Positions 1-8,651 of a stretch of 64,000 bases of DNA are shown one piece after another; position 1 is the stretch's first letter; each line of letters begins with the position of its first letter. Below the pieces are notes generated by a model. It did no database searches. It was not told the origin of the DNA and saw nothing but the letters and a program-made list of their open reading frames with translations. Made by a program: the position numbers and the translations under genes. The DNA comes from Pelagicoccus enzymogenes (GTDB lineage Bacteria; Verrucomicrobiota; Verrucomicrobiia; Opitutales; Opitutaceae), in contig NZ_JACYFG010000038.1 in NCBI RefSeq assembly GCF_014803405.1, positions 186,001 to 250,000 of the forward strand. The letters are read 5' to 3'.

Positions 1-260
1 TCTTGGAGACCCCCAATCCTCGAAATATCATCGTCGGCGCTACCACCTTTCACTTCGATCCCACCCATCAGAAACCTCTCCCCTCCGAGCTGCTCAGCTT
101 CGCTTGCGAACACGTCGGCTTCCGCGTCCGAGACATATTGCAACTCAACGCTCATCCCGATCTCGAGGCTGCCGCCCGATTCCTTCCACAGGAATCAACG
201 CTACTAAAGGTAGGGCTGGAATCAGGACTGGACTACGGAATCGTAATTCAGAAACCCTAG
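1..260 (+). CDS. SAM-dependent methyltransferase, C-terminal fragment (5' end outside window)
   Basis: The reading frame is open at the left edge and ends at TAG 258-260, so only the last ~85 residues are visible. They begin ETPNPRNIIVGATTFHFDP, then THQKPLPSELL. This resembles the 'ETPNP-N-xxGxxxFxxDPTHxxPLP' segment of class I SAM-dependent methyltransferases found with glycosyltransferases in surface-polysaccharide clusters (family knowledge). The SAM-binding Rossmann motifs would lie upstream, so the assignment rests on this segment alone. The TTG at position 3 is almost certainly an internal Leu codon, not a start. The substrate cannot be judged. Confidence 0.6.
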   Translation, partial: LETPNPRNIIVGATTFHFDPTHQKPLPSELLSFACEHVGFRVRDILQLNAHPDLEAAARFLPQESTLLKVGLESGLDYGIVIQKP

Positions 261-271
261 GAGAAGGCACC

Positions 272-302
272 AAAAAGGAGGCCCAGCCGAAGCCGGACCT
301 CC
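272..302 (-). terminator. Rho-independent terminator of the minus-strand receptor gene
   Basis: Read on the minus strand, an ~8-bp stem (GGAGGTCC pairing with GGGCCTCC, one G-T pair) encloses a CTTCG-containing loop and is followed by TTTTT. It lies about 40 bases past the receptor stop codon. It also sits just after the plus-strand methyltransferase fragment, but the T-run favours the minus direction. Confidence 0.7.
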
Positions 303-340
303 CCACAGAGTTCCCACGAACTCTCTCTTTTGATCCCCGA

Positions 341-3300
341 TCAAAAATCGAAGGAGGTGGTAAGCGTATAGGTGCGTGGTTCGAAGGTTGCCCAAACGAG
401 CTCGCGCCCCGAGGTGCTCACATCCGTCACATACAGGTCCGAGTTGTCGAACAGGTTGCGCACGTTTAGCTGGATACGGTAACGGAGCCTGTCGTAGTTG
501 AAGCTGCCGCTGTAGGAAACCATTCCGTCCACGAAGACTTCGGAGTCGTTGTAGTACGGGTTGCTGATGTCGAGCACGTCGATCTCGTTGCCGCTGGCTT
601 CGTCCACGAACTTGGTGCGCCCGTAGCCGACCACGCCCTTGTCGCGATAGCGAACCGAGCCGCCCACGCGGAAGTTCTTGAAACGGCCGTCCTGGAACTG
701 GTAGCTGGTGCTGTAGTTGACGCGCCACTTGCGCACGTTGGGATTCGGACGCCCGTTGAGCTGCGAAATGCGGCCTTTCACGTCCACCAGGAATTCGCGG
801 TCGAAGTACTCCTTCACGGTTTCGGGATTGCCGGAGTTCTCGTCGCGAGCGACATTCTCCCAGCCGGAGATCGGGGAATCTCCCGCGGAACCGAGCTTGG
901 TCCAATAGGCCACCGGGTCTCCCGTGTCTGGATTGAGCTCGATCTCGCCCGTAGCTGGATCGATACGAGTGAATCCAGCGTCCACGCGAAGCTCGTAGGG
1001 CGTCTTGTATCCAAGACTTGGATCCGAGGGATCGCGAAGCTCGAGAATGTCGTTTCTCGGGTCATCGTTGTTCCACCAATCCACTACCGGCATCATGTCG
1101 CCATTGGGATCTTCGGCCATCCAGGAAATATCACGCCAAAGCGGAGTACGCTCGTCGCCCCATTTGATATAGCTGGTGGCAATATTATCGAGAACCGACG
1201 AAGTCTTGGCAGCGGTCAGGCGCATGTTCCAACCGCGCTTGGGCTGGTAGGACAAGGTGTACTCCGTGCCCTTGGCCGACTTGTCAGCGACCGGCAGAAA
1301 GAGGTCGGTCTGACCGAATATATCGAAGCCGTTGGTGGTGTATCCAGCTGGGTCCGTTTCTTCCAGACGTTCTTCCAAGGTGCGGAAAACGCCTCTCACG
1401 TCACCGTCTACACTGTCTCCACCCGTCTCCACGTTTTGGGAGTCAGTCTCGTACCAGTTCACTTTGAACTGCAGCTTGTTATTCAAAGTGTCGATACGGA
1501 AACCATAGTCTGTCCCCTCGCCCGTGATGGGGGCGTTGCGGCCACCGTAAGCGTCGTAACGGATGGTCCCGGCGCTGTTGTTGCTGCCTTCGTTGTGGAA
1601 GAAGCTGAGCCACTCGGCTACGCCCACGGGACGAAATACGGCACCTTTGGTTTCGTTGGAATTGATACCGGACTCGCCGTACTCATCCCAGTCTAGCTCG
1701 GTCCACCAAGGGAAGTAGCCACCAGGGATAACGTGGTCCGGCACGAGTCCGTTGTTCCAATCCTCTTCGGTGTAGTTGTCAGCGCGGTCGCCGGCTCCGT
1801 AGAGGTCGCGTTCCTTCAGCTCGTCCTCGCGCTTGCCGTAGGTAAGGATCAGGCGATCGTTCCAAAAGTAGCCTTGGTAGGTGAACATCTTGGATTCGAC
1901 ATTGCGATCGAAGCTGAAGAGGCGGTTGGAGCCGATCTCGGGATCGAAGAAGCCGGCCTGCAAGTTGCCCGTTCCACCTGGATCGGGGAAGCTTACGAGC
2001 TCTTGCCCGGGAGCCATACCTTCCACCACTTGCAGCTGGTAGTTGTTTTCCGGCAGCAAGTATTGTCTCATGGATACACGACGGTCGCCCGTACGCAGCC
2101 AATTGTGGTTCGGGTCGTCCACGCGAGTGGCGCCTCCCGTCAGGAACGAGGGCGTGGTGCCATCGTCGTTCTGCTTCCAGATCTGGAAGGAGTTCGCACG
2201 GATCTCCATGGAGTCGCGATCCGCGTACATGGCGCCGACATTGTGCTTGCCGAGGAAGCCAACCAGCTTGTCGCTGAGCCGTTGGTTGTCCTTGAAATCG
2301 TAGGAGTAGGAGGCCATCACGCGGAATTCCTTTTCCGACTTCGGAGTTTCCCAAGCCCATCCTTCGTCCTGCATGAAGAGCTGTCCAGCCATCGGATTCG
2401 GGCTGCCGTCCGGCAAGAACTTCTGAGTGTCGATGAAGACGCCGTAATTGAAGGAACGGTTGTATCCGTACTGGCGGCCGTTGTAGTTCTCGTCGTTGTA
2501 ACCCACTTCGATGAAGAGATTCTCCAGCGGGTTGAACTCGGCAAAGGCCGTAAGGATCTCCGCTTCCCGAGAACGGCGCATGGTGTCGCCCCAAGGATTC
2601 ACCGTGGCAAAAGGGAGCCCAAAATCGTCCAAGGTCTCCGGACTGAAGGAAACGCGTCGATCGTCCAAGGACGCGAAGAAATCGTCGTCGTAAAGCGGCG
2701 AACTGGTGATGCCATTGACGGAAACGTATTCGATATAGTCAAAGGCCTCGTCGCTGCGGGAACCGAAGGAATTGTTCCATTTGGTGATTCCGACCGTATC
2801 CACGTCTACCCTACCATCTGGCGTAATGAGAATCGCTTCACGGCCGCTGGCTCCGTTTTGGTTACGAGGGCGGGCGCCGTCGACCGGATCGTACAAGACG
2901 CCGCCTCCGTCGTAGAGCCAGGGGGAGATGTTGTCCTGGAACATGCGATATTGCGTGGGCGACTCGATTTCGTCTATATCCTCGAAATGGATACGGAAGT
3001 TCATCTTGTCGTTCACTCGATAGGTAAGGGCTCCGTACAGACGCTGCTGGTCGTCGTAGTTTCCGTCCATGAAGCTGTTGGTCTGGTTGTTCAGAATCGC
3101 AACGCGCAGGGCGAGATGATCTTGGATCAGCACCTTGTTGAAGTCCGCGTACCACTCGAAGGAGCCATGCTTGTCGAGCTTCACCGTCAGGCTTCCTGAA
3201 TCTTCGTTGGTATGGGCCCGGGCTAAAGTGCTGTTGATCGTACCCCCCGCCTGTCCCAAGCCGAAGAGGATGGAGTTCGGACCACTGGAGATCGCTAGGC

Positions 3301-3790
3301 TCTCCATGTTGTAGTTGTGGGTGCGGAGCTGCGTCTCGAAGTAGTTGCGACCGCGCGTCGCGCCCGTCGTACGGGAATTGCCCAGGCCGCGAGCCGTGGC
3401 GGTCGGACCGTCGCGCTCGAAACGAGCCCGAGAGCCGTCTCCATAATCTGGATTCTCGGCTTCGCCTTCGATGTTCAGCGAATAGATAAAGGCTTCGTCC
3501 GGAGAGGAGGCGCCTATATCGTCCAAGAACTGGTTGGAAAAGACGTCGATCTGAGCGCCGAGGTCTTTCACGTCCGTTCGGATGCGGGTGCCAGCTGTTG
3601 TCGACTTCGAGAGGTAGCCGTCCTGGTCGTCCGCGCTGACCGAGAAGGGCGAAAGCTCGAAGATCGGCTCTTCCTCCTCCTGGGCGCTCAGGGAAGCGAG
3701 AGGGACGAGCAGCGCCAAGGGCGCGAGTTTGAAACAAGGCCAGGCGCTTCGAGACAGCATGGCCCTGCGACATAGGGGGGTGTCGTTCAT
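341..3790 (-). CDS. TonB-dependent outer-membrane receptor
   Basis: About 1149 residues from the ATG at 3790 (a TTG at 3817 would add nine residues). A signal peptide (basic start, then LAPLALLVPLASLSA) precedes an acidic stretch and the FELSPF box at about residues 44-49, typical of Opitutia receptors. A plug-like region follows (LGAQIDVFSNQFLDDIG, later GPNSILFGLGQAGG) and then a long beta-barrel ending in an aromatic residue (TLTTSFDF). Such proteins import large ligands such as oligosaccharides or chelates using TonB-ExbBD energy. The divergently transcribed LacI-type regulator at 3975 suggests a carbohydrate ligand (inference); no enzyme nearby identifies it. Not the SusC type, since no carboxypeptidase-like extension is visible. 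Confidence 0.9.
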   Translation of the reverse strand: MNDTPLCRRAMLSRSAWPCFKLAPLALLVPLASLSAQEEEEPIFELSPFSVSADDQDGYLSKSTTAGTRIRTDVKDLGAQIDVFSNQFLDDIGASSPDEAFIYSLNIEGEAENPDYGDGSRARFERDGPTATARGLGNSRTTGATRGRNYFETQLRTHNYNMESLAISSGPNSILFGLGQAGGTINSTLARAHTNEDSGSLTVKLDKHGSFEWYADFNKVLIQDHLALRVAILNNQTNSFMDGNYDDQQRLYGALTYRVNDKMNFRIHFEDIDEIESPTQYRMFQDNISPWLYDGGGVLYDPVDGARPRNQNGASGREAILITPDGRVDVDTVGITKWNNSFGSRSDEAFDYIEYVSVNGITSSPLYDDDFFASLDDRRVSFSPETLDDFGLPFATVNPWGDTMRRSREAEILTAFAEFNPLENLFIEVGYNDENYNGRQYGYNRSFNYGVFIDTQKFLPDGSPNPMAGQLFMQDEGWAWETPKSEKEFRVMASYSYDFKDNQRLSDKLVGFLGKHNVGAMYADRDSMEIRANSFQIWKQNDDGTTPSFLTGGATRVDDPNHNWLRTGDRRVSMRQYLLPENNYQLQVVEGMAPGQELVSFPDPGGTGNLQAGFFDPEIGSNRLFSFDRNVESKMFTYQGYFWNDRLILTYGKREDELKERDLYGAGDRADNYTEEDWNNGLVPDHVIPGGYFPWWTELDWDEYGESGINSNETKGAVFRPVGVAEWLSFFHNEGSNNSAGTIRYDAYGGRNAPITGEGTDYGFRIDTLNNKLQFKVNWYETDSQNVETGGDSVDGDVRGVFRTLEERLEETDPAGYTTNGFDIFGQTDLFLPVADKSAKGTEYTLSYQPKRGWNMRLTAAKTSSVLDNIATSYIKWGDERTPLWRDISWMAEDPNGDMMPVVDWWNNDDPRNDILELRDPSDPSLGYKTPYELRVDAGFTRIDPATGEIELNPDTGDPVAYWTKLGSAGDSPISGWENVARDENSGNPETVKEYFDREFLVDVKGRISQLNGRPNPNVRKWRVNYSTSYQFQDGRFKNFRVGGSVRYRDKGVVGYGRTKFVDEASGNEIDVLDISNPYYNDSEVFVDGMVSYSGSFNYDRLRYRIQLNVRNLFDNSDLYVTDVSTSGRELVWATFEPRTYTLTTSFDF

Positions 3791-3974
3791 ATTTTTCGGG
3801 GGTCGGGGGTTAAGCAAGCGCGACGAGTCGGGGGCTCTCGTCAGCGAACCTTACAATAATGAAAGTGTGCCTCACTTGAGTTTGATTAACGAAACTAAAT
3901 TAAGCTATTATTTCATGTTTAATCGACATCGAAGCTCCGTTAATCGTAACATTGAAGAAAAATCCCCCGTCTCC

Positions 3975-5015
3975 ATGTCAGATTCGCCTAGCATGAAATC
4001 CATCGCCGCCCTCGCTGGCGTTTCTGTCATGACGGTCAGCCGGGCCCTGCGCAAGCACCCGGAGGTCAAAGCGGCCACTCGAGAGCGGATCCAAAAAATC
4101 GCGACGGAGCTGGGCTACCGGAAGAATCCCTTCATCTCAGCGCTGATGGAGCACCGCCGCAGCGGCAAGCCCATCGACATTCCGCCCGTCATCGCCCACG
4201 TGCACTGCTTCCCCCATGGCACGGTCGTTCGCCGCAATCTGATCAACATCAGAGAGGGCATCCTGCGACAAGCCCAGCAGCAGGGCTTCACGGTCGACGA
4301 ATTTTTCCTCAACGAGCCCGGCATGACGCCCCACAGGCTGGTCGACATCTTGCGCAGCCGCAACATTCGCGGGGCCATCTTCGAGCACTTCTTCGATCAC
4401 GACGTCACCCTCGACATCGACCTCTCGGGAATCGCCGCCGTCGCCCTCGCCCACACCTTGAAGCGCCCTGCCCTCAACCGCGTCGTGATCGGCGAGTACC
4501 TTTCCGTGGAAATCGCGGTCGCCGAACTGCGCAGCCGCGGCTATCGGCGGATCGGACTCGCCATCTACGGGAGGCAGGACGAGGATGCCCGCATTCGCCG
4601 CGAGTCCGCTTGGCTTCTCTATCAAACGAGCCTGCCCGACGACGAAAAAATTCCCCTCCTCAAGTCAGGCCGCTACAATCTGGAGGAGTACTTTCCCAGT
4701 TGGTACGAGAGCCACCGCCCAGAAGTTATCCTCTCCACCTACGGGCGCGTCCCCAAGCTTTTGGAAGGCATAAAAGAAGGCCTGAGCAAGAAAGTCGGCT
4801 ACGTGCGGCTCGGTTGGAACGACGAGGACCGCGCTCACGGCATCGCCGGCATCGACCCCGATTGGCGGCAAGTCGGCGTATCCGCTGCCAACAACGTGAT
4901 CGAGCAAATCTACCGCGGCGAGTTCGGCGTTCCCGAAAAGCCCATCGTCACTATGATCGAAGGGAGATGGGTGGACGGGAAAACCGTGCGTCCCGCTCTT
5001 CCGCATTGCCAATAG
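3975..5015 (+). CDS. LacI-family transcriptional regulator
   Basis: About 346 residues. The N-terminal helix-turn-helix is clear (SIAALAGVSVMTVSRALRKHPEVKAATRERIQKIATELGYRKNP in pieces: hinge helix ends at GYRKNP). A periplasmic-binding-protein-like effector domain follows. I chose the ATG at 3975; another at 3993 lies directly before the HTH. The frame is open further upstream, to about 3729, but that part overlaps the divergent receptor gene and looks noncoding. It probably controls the neighbouring receptor. It is a paralogue of the regulator at 18750: both share an 'NPxxxALMxxRRxGxP' segment and an 'EPGMTxxRxxDIL' segment. The inducer is unknown. Confidence 0.88.
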   Translation: MSDSPSMKSIAALAGVSVMTVSRALRKHPEVKAATRERIQKIATELGYRKNPFISALMEHRRSGKPIDIPPVIAHVHCFPHGTVVRRNLINIREGILRQAQQQGFTVDEFFLNEPGMTPHRLVDILRSRNIRGAIFEHFFDHDVTLDIDLSGIAAVALAHTLKRPALNRVVIGEYLSVEIAVAELRSRGYRRIGLAIYGRQDEDARIRRESAWLLYQTSLPDDEKIPLLKSGRYNLEEYFPSWYESHRPEVILSTYGRVPKLLEGIKEGLSKKVGYVRLGWNDEDRAHGIAGIDPDWRQVGVSAANNVIEQIYRGEFGVPEKPIVTMIEGRWVDGKTVRPALPHCQ

Positions 5016-5043
5016 GGGCCCGGGTCTTCTAACTCGTGGCCCT

Positions 5044-5313
5044 GTGCCCAAGGTATCCTTCACCGCGAATCTGCGCCGCCACGTCGATTGCCCCGAGCAA
5101 GTCGTGACCGCCTCCACCGTTGCCGAAGCACTGGAAATCGTCTTCGCAGACCACCCCCGGCTCAAGACCTACGTGCTCGACGAGCAAGGCACCCTCCACC
5201 GCCACATGGCCATCCTCGTTAACGGCCAAGCCATCCGGGAACGCCAGCACTTCGCCCTGCCCGTAGCTGAGGATGACGAGATATTTATCATGCAAGCCCT
5301 ATCCGGAGGATAA
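5044..5313 (+). CDS. MoaD/ThiS-family ubiquitin-like sulfur-carrier protein
   Basis: 89 residues from a GTG start, ending ...ALSGG. The C-terminal Gly-Gly and the beta-grasp pattern (HMAILVNGQAI, then DDEIFIMQALSGG) mark it as a MoaD/ThiS relative; these proteins are activated at the terminal glycine and carry sulfur (family knowledge). No moaE, thiG or activating E1-like gene is visible nearby. It is transcribed with the BNR-repeat gene that starts 7 bp after its stop, whose ribosome site lies within this gene's last codons. That tight coupling suggests a function with the BNR protein rather than in molybdopterin or thiamine synthesis (inference). Confidence 0.8.
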   Translation: MPKVSFTANLRRHVDCPEQVVTASTVAEALEIVFADHPRLKTYVLDEQGTLHRHMAILVNGQAIRERQHFALPVAEDDEIFIMQALSGG

Positions 5314-5320
5314 TCCAACC

Positions 5321-6436
5321 ATGCAGCAAAACCTACTCGTAAGCACCCGCAAAGGCCTTTTCACCTTCGACCAATCCGCACCCAACGAATGGACCGTGCG
5401 AAATACCGCCTTCCTCGGCGATGCCGTAACCCTCGCCATGGTCGATCCCCGCAGCGGACACAGCTTCGCCGCCCTCAACCACGGGCACTTCGGCGTAAAG
5501 CTCCATCGCAAAACCAAAGGCTTGGACGAGTGGAGCGAGATCACCTCCCCTGCGTATCCAGATTTTCCTGACGGACGCGAGCCGGACCGCTGCCCCATGC
5601 GCGACATCGAAATTCCCTGGAAGCTCGAACTGATTTGGGCGCTGGCGCCCGGAGGCGACGACCAACCCGGCCGCATCTGGTGCGGCACCCTGCCCGGAGG
5701 CCTCTTCAAGTCCGACGACCACGGCGACAGCTGGACCTTCATTCGCTCGCTCTGGGACGTCCCCGAACGCGCCCGCTGGATGGGCGGCGGATACGACTAT
5801 CCCGGCATCCACTCCGTCTGCGTCGATCCGCGAGACTCGAACCACGTCACCGTCGCCATCTCCTGCGGAGGCATCTGGGAAACGTACGACGACGGCGACA
5901 CTTGGTCACAGATCGGCCAAGGCCTCCGCAACGACTACCTGCCTCCCGACCAAGCCTTCGACCCGGTCGCCCAAGACCCCCATATCATGGTGCAATGCCC
6001 AAGCTCGCCCGACCACCTCTGGGTGCAGCACCACAACGGAATCTTCAAGTCTACCGACGGCGGAAAAACGTTCTCCGAAATCAAAGAAGCCGGACCTAGC
6101 GTCTTCGGCTTCGCCTCCGCCGTTCATCCCCAAAAACCGGATACAGCATGGTTCGTTCCGGCTATAAAAGACGAGCAACGCATTCCGGTAGACGGCAAGC
6201 TCGTCGTCACCCGCACCCGAGACGGCGGTGCAAGCTTCGAAACGCTCAAGGAAGGCCTTCCCCAAGCGCACGCCTACGACCTCGTGTACCGACACGCCTT
6301 GGCCATCGACAGCAGCGGATACCAACTCGCCCTCGGCAGCACCACCGGCAACCTATGGACCACGAAAAACCAAGGCGACTCCTGGACCCTGGCGTCCAGT
6401 ACCCTTCCTCCCATCGCCAGCGTCTGCTTCTTCTAG
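5321..6436 (+). CDS. BNR/Asp-box beta-propeller protein (sialidase/VPS10-like fold)
   Basis: 371 residues with no signal peptide, so probably cytoplasmic. Asp-box-like repeats (S-x-D-x-G-x-[ST]-W/F) occur near residues 130 (SDDHGDSW), 188 (YDDGDTW), 243 (STDGGKTF), 298 (TRDGGASF) and 347 (TKNQGDSW), indicating a multi-bladed propeller. The ATG at 5321 follows GGAGGA at 5305-5310. The fold is shared with sialidases and photosystem assembly factors, so enzymatic activity should not be assumed; the start LLVSTRKGLF is typical of uncharacterised members. Coupling to the MoaD/ThiS-like gene is its main clue. Confidence 0.75.
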   Translation: MQQNLLVSTRKGLFTFDQSAPNEWTVRNTAFLGDAVTLAMVDPRSGHSFAALNHGHFGVKLHRKTKGLDEWSEITSPAYPDFPDGREPDRCPMRDIEIPWKLELIWALAPGGDDQPGRIWCGTLPGGLFKSDDHGDSWTFIRSLWDVPERARWMGGGYDYPGIHSVCVDPRDSNHVTVAISCGGIWETYDDGDTWSQIGQGLRNDYLPPDQAFDPVAQDPHIMVQCPSSPDHLWVQHHNGIFKSTDGGKTFSEIKEAGPSVFGFASAVHPQKPDTAWFVPAIKDEQRIPVDGKLVVTRTRDGGASFETLKEGLPQAHAYDLVYRHALAIDSSGYQLALGSTTGNLWTTKNQGDSWTLASSTLPPIASVCFF

Positions 6437-6442
6437 ATCATT

Positions 6443-6466
6443 TGTGGGAGCGACCTTGGTCGCGAT
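6443..6466 (+). repeat. REP-like hairpin (family A, GCGACC arms)
   Basis: TGTGGGAG followed by a perfect GCGACC-TT-GGTCGC hairpin between two convergent genes. It belongs to the same family as elements at 14281, 36450, 42467, 48883, 50180, 52063 and 58360. Confidence 0.8.
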
Positions 6467-6474
6467 CGTTTCGC

Positions 6475-7794
6475 TCATTCCTCCGCCTTCGGCCGCGCTG
6501 ACTCGATCGCATTCAGACGTCGGGACACATACTCCACGTGCTGGCGAAGGTGATACAGCTCGTCCGAGTAGGAAAGCGGAACCTCCACCGAAGCGAGCTC
6601 GTCCTCCAGCTTTTCCAAGCGCTCCCGTTCCGCGTCCAAATCTTCCTGTATGGTGCCGCCCACGATCTTCTGGTCGGTCTCCCGCAAAAACTTGTACCAC
6701 TTATAAATCCGATAGCGTATCCGCCACCTGTATACCGGACCGGCCAACTTCGCCATGGGGATCAAGATCACCAGCAGCGGAATGACCAAGATAACGAGCC
6801 GGTCCACCAGCGAAGCCGCCCAAAAAGGCATGAAGCGCAATAAGAACGGCGGCCCGTATTCAAAATAATGATCCGCCTCCTTGGTCAAAGGATAGCCCAC
6901 GTTTTCGCCGGAGGGAAATTCGTCCCGCTGTTCCAATACGCCTCCCTCTGAAACGACGCGACGCATGGCCTCCAGAACGATGGGGGTGAGCGAGGGATGA
7001 AAGCTATCGTTCACTACCAAGGTCGCCACCGCAGCCAAAACCACCCGGTCTTCAGGCGGCAGGTTCTCCTTCAAGTCCAACAAACCCTCGGTGATCGCTA
7101 CGCTGGAAAGCGAACGGTAGCGGGCTCGATAGGCCTCGTGCCTCCGCATGCTGAGAAAGTCGAAGCCCTCAATGCCGATCAAACGACGAATCATGTCGCT
7201 CTCCGCCGAAACCATGAAGAAGCCGGCGTCGATTTCACCCGACTCGAGAAGCGACGCCGCGGCCTCTCCTCCCACCTCTACCAGCTCCGCTTTTCCATCC
7301 CCCGATAGCAGGCCGTTCTCGTTCAGCAAAAATTCGGCGACCGCCTTGGTGCCGCTCCCCCGCTCGCCCACCGCAACCCTGCGATTTCGCAAATCCGACA
7401 CGAATTCCACTTCCAAGGACTTGCGGTAGATCAACCAAATCGGTTCGTAGTACAAACTGGTCAAGCCATGCAACTGAGCCTCACCTGCCTCGAAAATCTC
7501 CTCCATGCCGCTTTGCACGAAGGCGATAGACACCGGGCGATCCGCCGCGGTGAGCAGCTCCAAGTTTTCTTGGGAGCCCGCCGTCTTGACGATGTTCAGC
7601 TCCACCCCTTCTTGCCGCAGCTCCTCCTTCAGGCGCTGGGCCAGCTCGTAGTAACGACCCGTTTCGCTCCCGCTCGCGATCGAGATCCGCTTCGGCGGGG
7701 CAGGATCCACAAACTGGAACAGGACAAACACCAGCACCGCCACCGCCGCGAAAACCCAAAGGTTCGCCTTGAGAAAAGTCTTTGAGAGAGTCAC
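6475..7794 (-). CDS. Membrane-anchored TAXI-family (TRAP-associated) solute-binding protein
   Basis: 439 residues from a GTG start. One N-terminal membrane helix (~13-29) is followed by SIASGSETGRYYELAQ, characteristic of TAXI/NMT1-like binding proteins, then the two-lobed binding domain (GERGSGTKAV; ESGEIDAGFFM). Unlike standard TAXI proteins (~320 residues, freely periplasmic) it continues with a second membrane helix (~327-347) and a charged C-terminal segment with a likely coiled coil (~385-432), placed back in the cytoplasm. No TRAP membrane subunit is nearby. It could sense a ligand rather than transport it (inference). Confidence 0.75.
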   Translation of the reverse strand: MTLSKTFLKANLWVFAAVAVLVFVLFQFVDPAPPKRISIASGSETGRYYELAQRLKEELRQEGVELNIVKTAGSQENLELLTAADRPVSIAFVQSGMEEIFEAGEAQLHGLTSLYYEPIWLIYRKSLEVEFVSDLRNRRVAVGERGSGTKAVAEFLLNENGLLSGDGKAELVEVGGEAAASLLESGEIDAGFFMVSAESDMIRRLIGIEGFDFLSMRRHEAYRARYRSLSSVAITEGLLDLKENLPPEDRVVLAAVATLVVNDSFHPSLTPIVLEAMRRVVSEGGVLEQRDEFPSGENVGYPLTKEADHYFEYGPPFLLRFMPFWAASLVDRLVILVIPLLVILIPMAKLAGPVYRWRIRYRIYKWYKFLRETDQKIVGGTIQEDLDAERERLEKLEDELASVEVPLSYSDELYHLRQHVEYVSRRLNAIESARPKAEE

Positions 7795-7881
7795 CCTCGG
7801 AAGCTGACAGATCCCCCTTTCCTGAGGAAGTCAAAACAAGCCCCCAAAACTGTATCCACAATTCGGAGTGCCTCGCTCTCT

Positions 7882-8247
7882 TTACCGCCGCTGCTGGTGG
7901 CGCTCACGGCGTTCTTGCAAGCGAGCCTGCTGCTCTTCGTCGAGTAGCGGACCCAACTGTTTCGCCATGGCTTCCATGCGGCGGCCGATCTCTTCCTTGT
8001 TGGCCTTGATGGAGGCAGAAACCTCGCTGGCCACCACCGTTACCACCTCCCGCACCGCTTGCTCCTGCTCGGGACTCGTCGGCTCGATGGTGCGGATATA
8101 GCTCTCAACAAACCCTTCCGGAGTGGAGAGGCGATGCATGCGCTTGACCCGCTTGTCGAAGAAGCGGGCGTGCACCAAGGCGCCGAGCAGCATCCCCACA
8201 AGCAGGGTCGTGCTGAGAATCAAAAGGGAACGTGACCGTGGCTTCAT
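7882..8247 (-). CDS. Small membrane-anchored, helical envelope protein (Spy/CpxP/heavy-metal-sensor-like)
   Basis: 121 residues: an N-terminal membrane helix (LLILSTTLLVGMLLGALV) followed by an Arg/Glu-rich helical region ending DEEQQARLQERRERHQQRR. Length and composition resemble periplasmic LTXXQ/Spy-type proteins and 'heavy-metal sensor' proteins encoded next to ECF sigma genes. Its ATG overlaps the stop of the anti-sigma gene (ATGA, 4 bp), so it is the third gene of the sigma operon. Probably the envelope sensor or chaperone arm of that circuit; the function is inferred from context. Confidence 0.6.
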   Translation of the reverse strand: MKPRSRSLLILSTTLLVGMLLGALVHARFFDKRVKRMHRLSTPEGFVESYIRTIEPTSPEQEQAVREVVTVVASEVSASIKANKEEIGRRMEAMAKQLGPLLDEEQQARLQERRERHQQRR

Positions 8248-8651
8248 AGTTGGCTGACGATAGCGGTTTCAATCGTTTCGGAAGGCAACCCGAAGAGCGC
8301 TTCCCAGAGGTCACCCGACAGCGCGTCGAACTGCCACACGTTGAGCGCTCCCAATACCAATACCGCCGCCACGGCTCCTCCCATGAAAACGGGGAACAGC
8401 TTTCCGAGGCCAGCCTCGACCATCTGCGACTCCCGGTCTCGGTCCAGCTCAGAGAAGAGGCGTTCCCGCGCTTCCACCTCCGCGACCGGCGGCTCCATTT
8501 GAGCCCAGGCGTTCATCGCGCGAAAGGCTTGCAAGCGCTTCGCGAGCTTCGGGTTCTTCTCAATCTCAGCCTCCAGCTCGGCCCGCTCCCGCTCGCTAAG
8601 GTCAGGGGCAGCCAAGCGTTCGAATTGTTTCCAGGCTTGTTCGTCGTTCAT
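8244..8651 (-). CDS. Anti-sigma factor, single-pass membrane protein
   Basis: 135 residues from the ATG at 8651, which overlaps the sigma-factor stop (ATGA). A charged helical cytoplasmic part (~1-80, including LSERERAELEAEIEKNPKLA) precedes one membrane helix (FPVFMGGAVAAVLVLGAL) and a short periplasmic tail. No cysteines or HxxxCxxC zinc motif are present, so it is not of the ZAS type. Identity rests mainly on its place directly after an ECF sigma gene and on its topology. A longer frame runs upstream but overlaps the sigma gene. Confidence 0.7.
   Translation of the reverse strand: MNDEQAWKQFERLAAPDLSERERAELEAEIEKNPKLAKRLQAFRAMNAWAQMEPPVAEVEARERLFSELDRDRESQMVEAGLGKLFPVFMGGAVAAVLVLGALNVWQFDALSGDLWEALFGLPSETIETAIVSQL

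Noticed and set aside
1733-3199. Long plus-strand open frame (488 codons) opposite the first receptor
   Set aside because: It lies wholly antisense to the receptor and its product is a compositionally biased Val/Glu/His-rich string with no family pattern. A shadow of the real gene.
3860-3960. LacI operator between the first receptor and its regulator
   Set aside because: AT-rich strings such as TTGATTAACG and GTTAATCG recur, but no convincing palindrome of the expected length and spacing was found.
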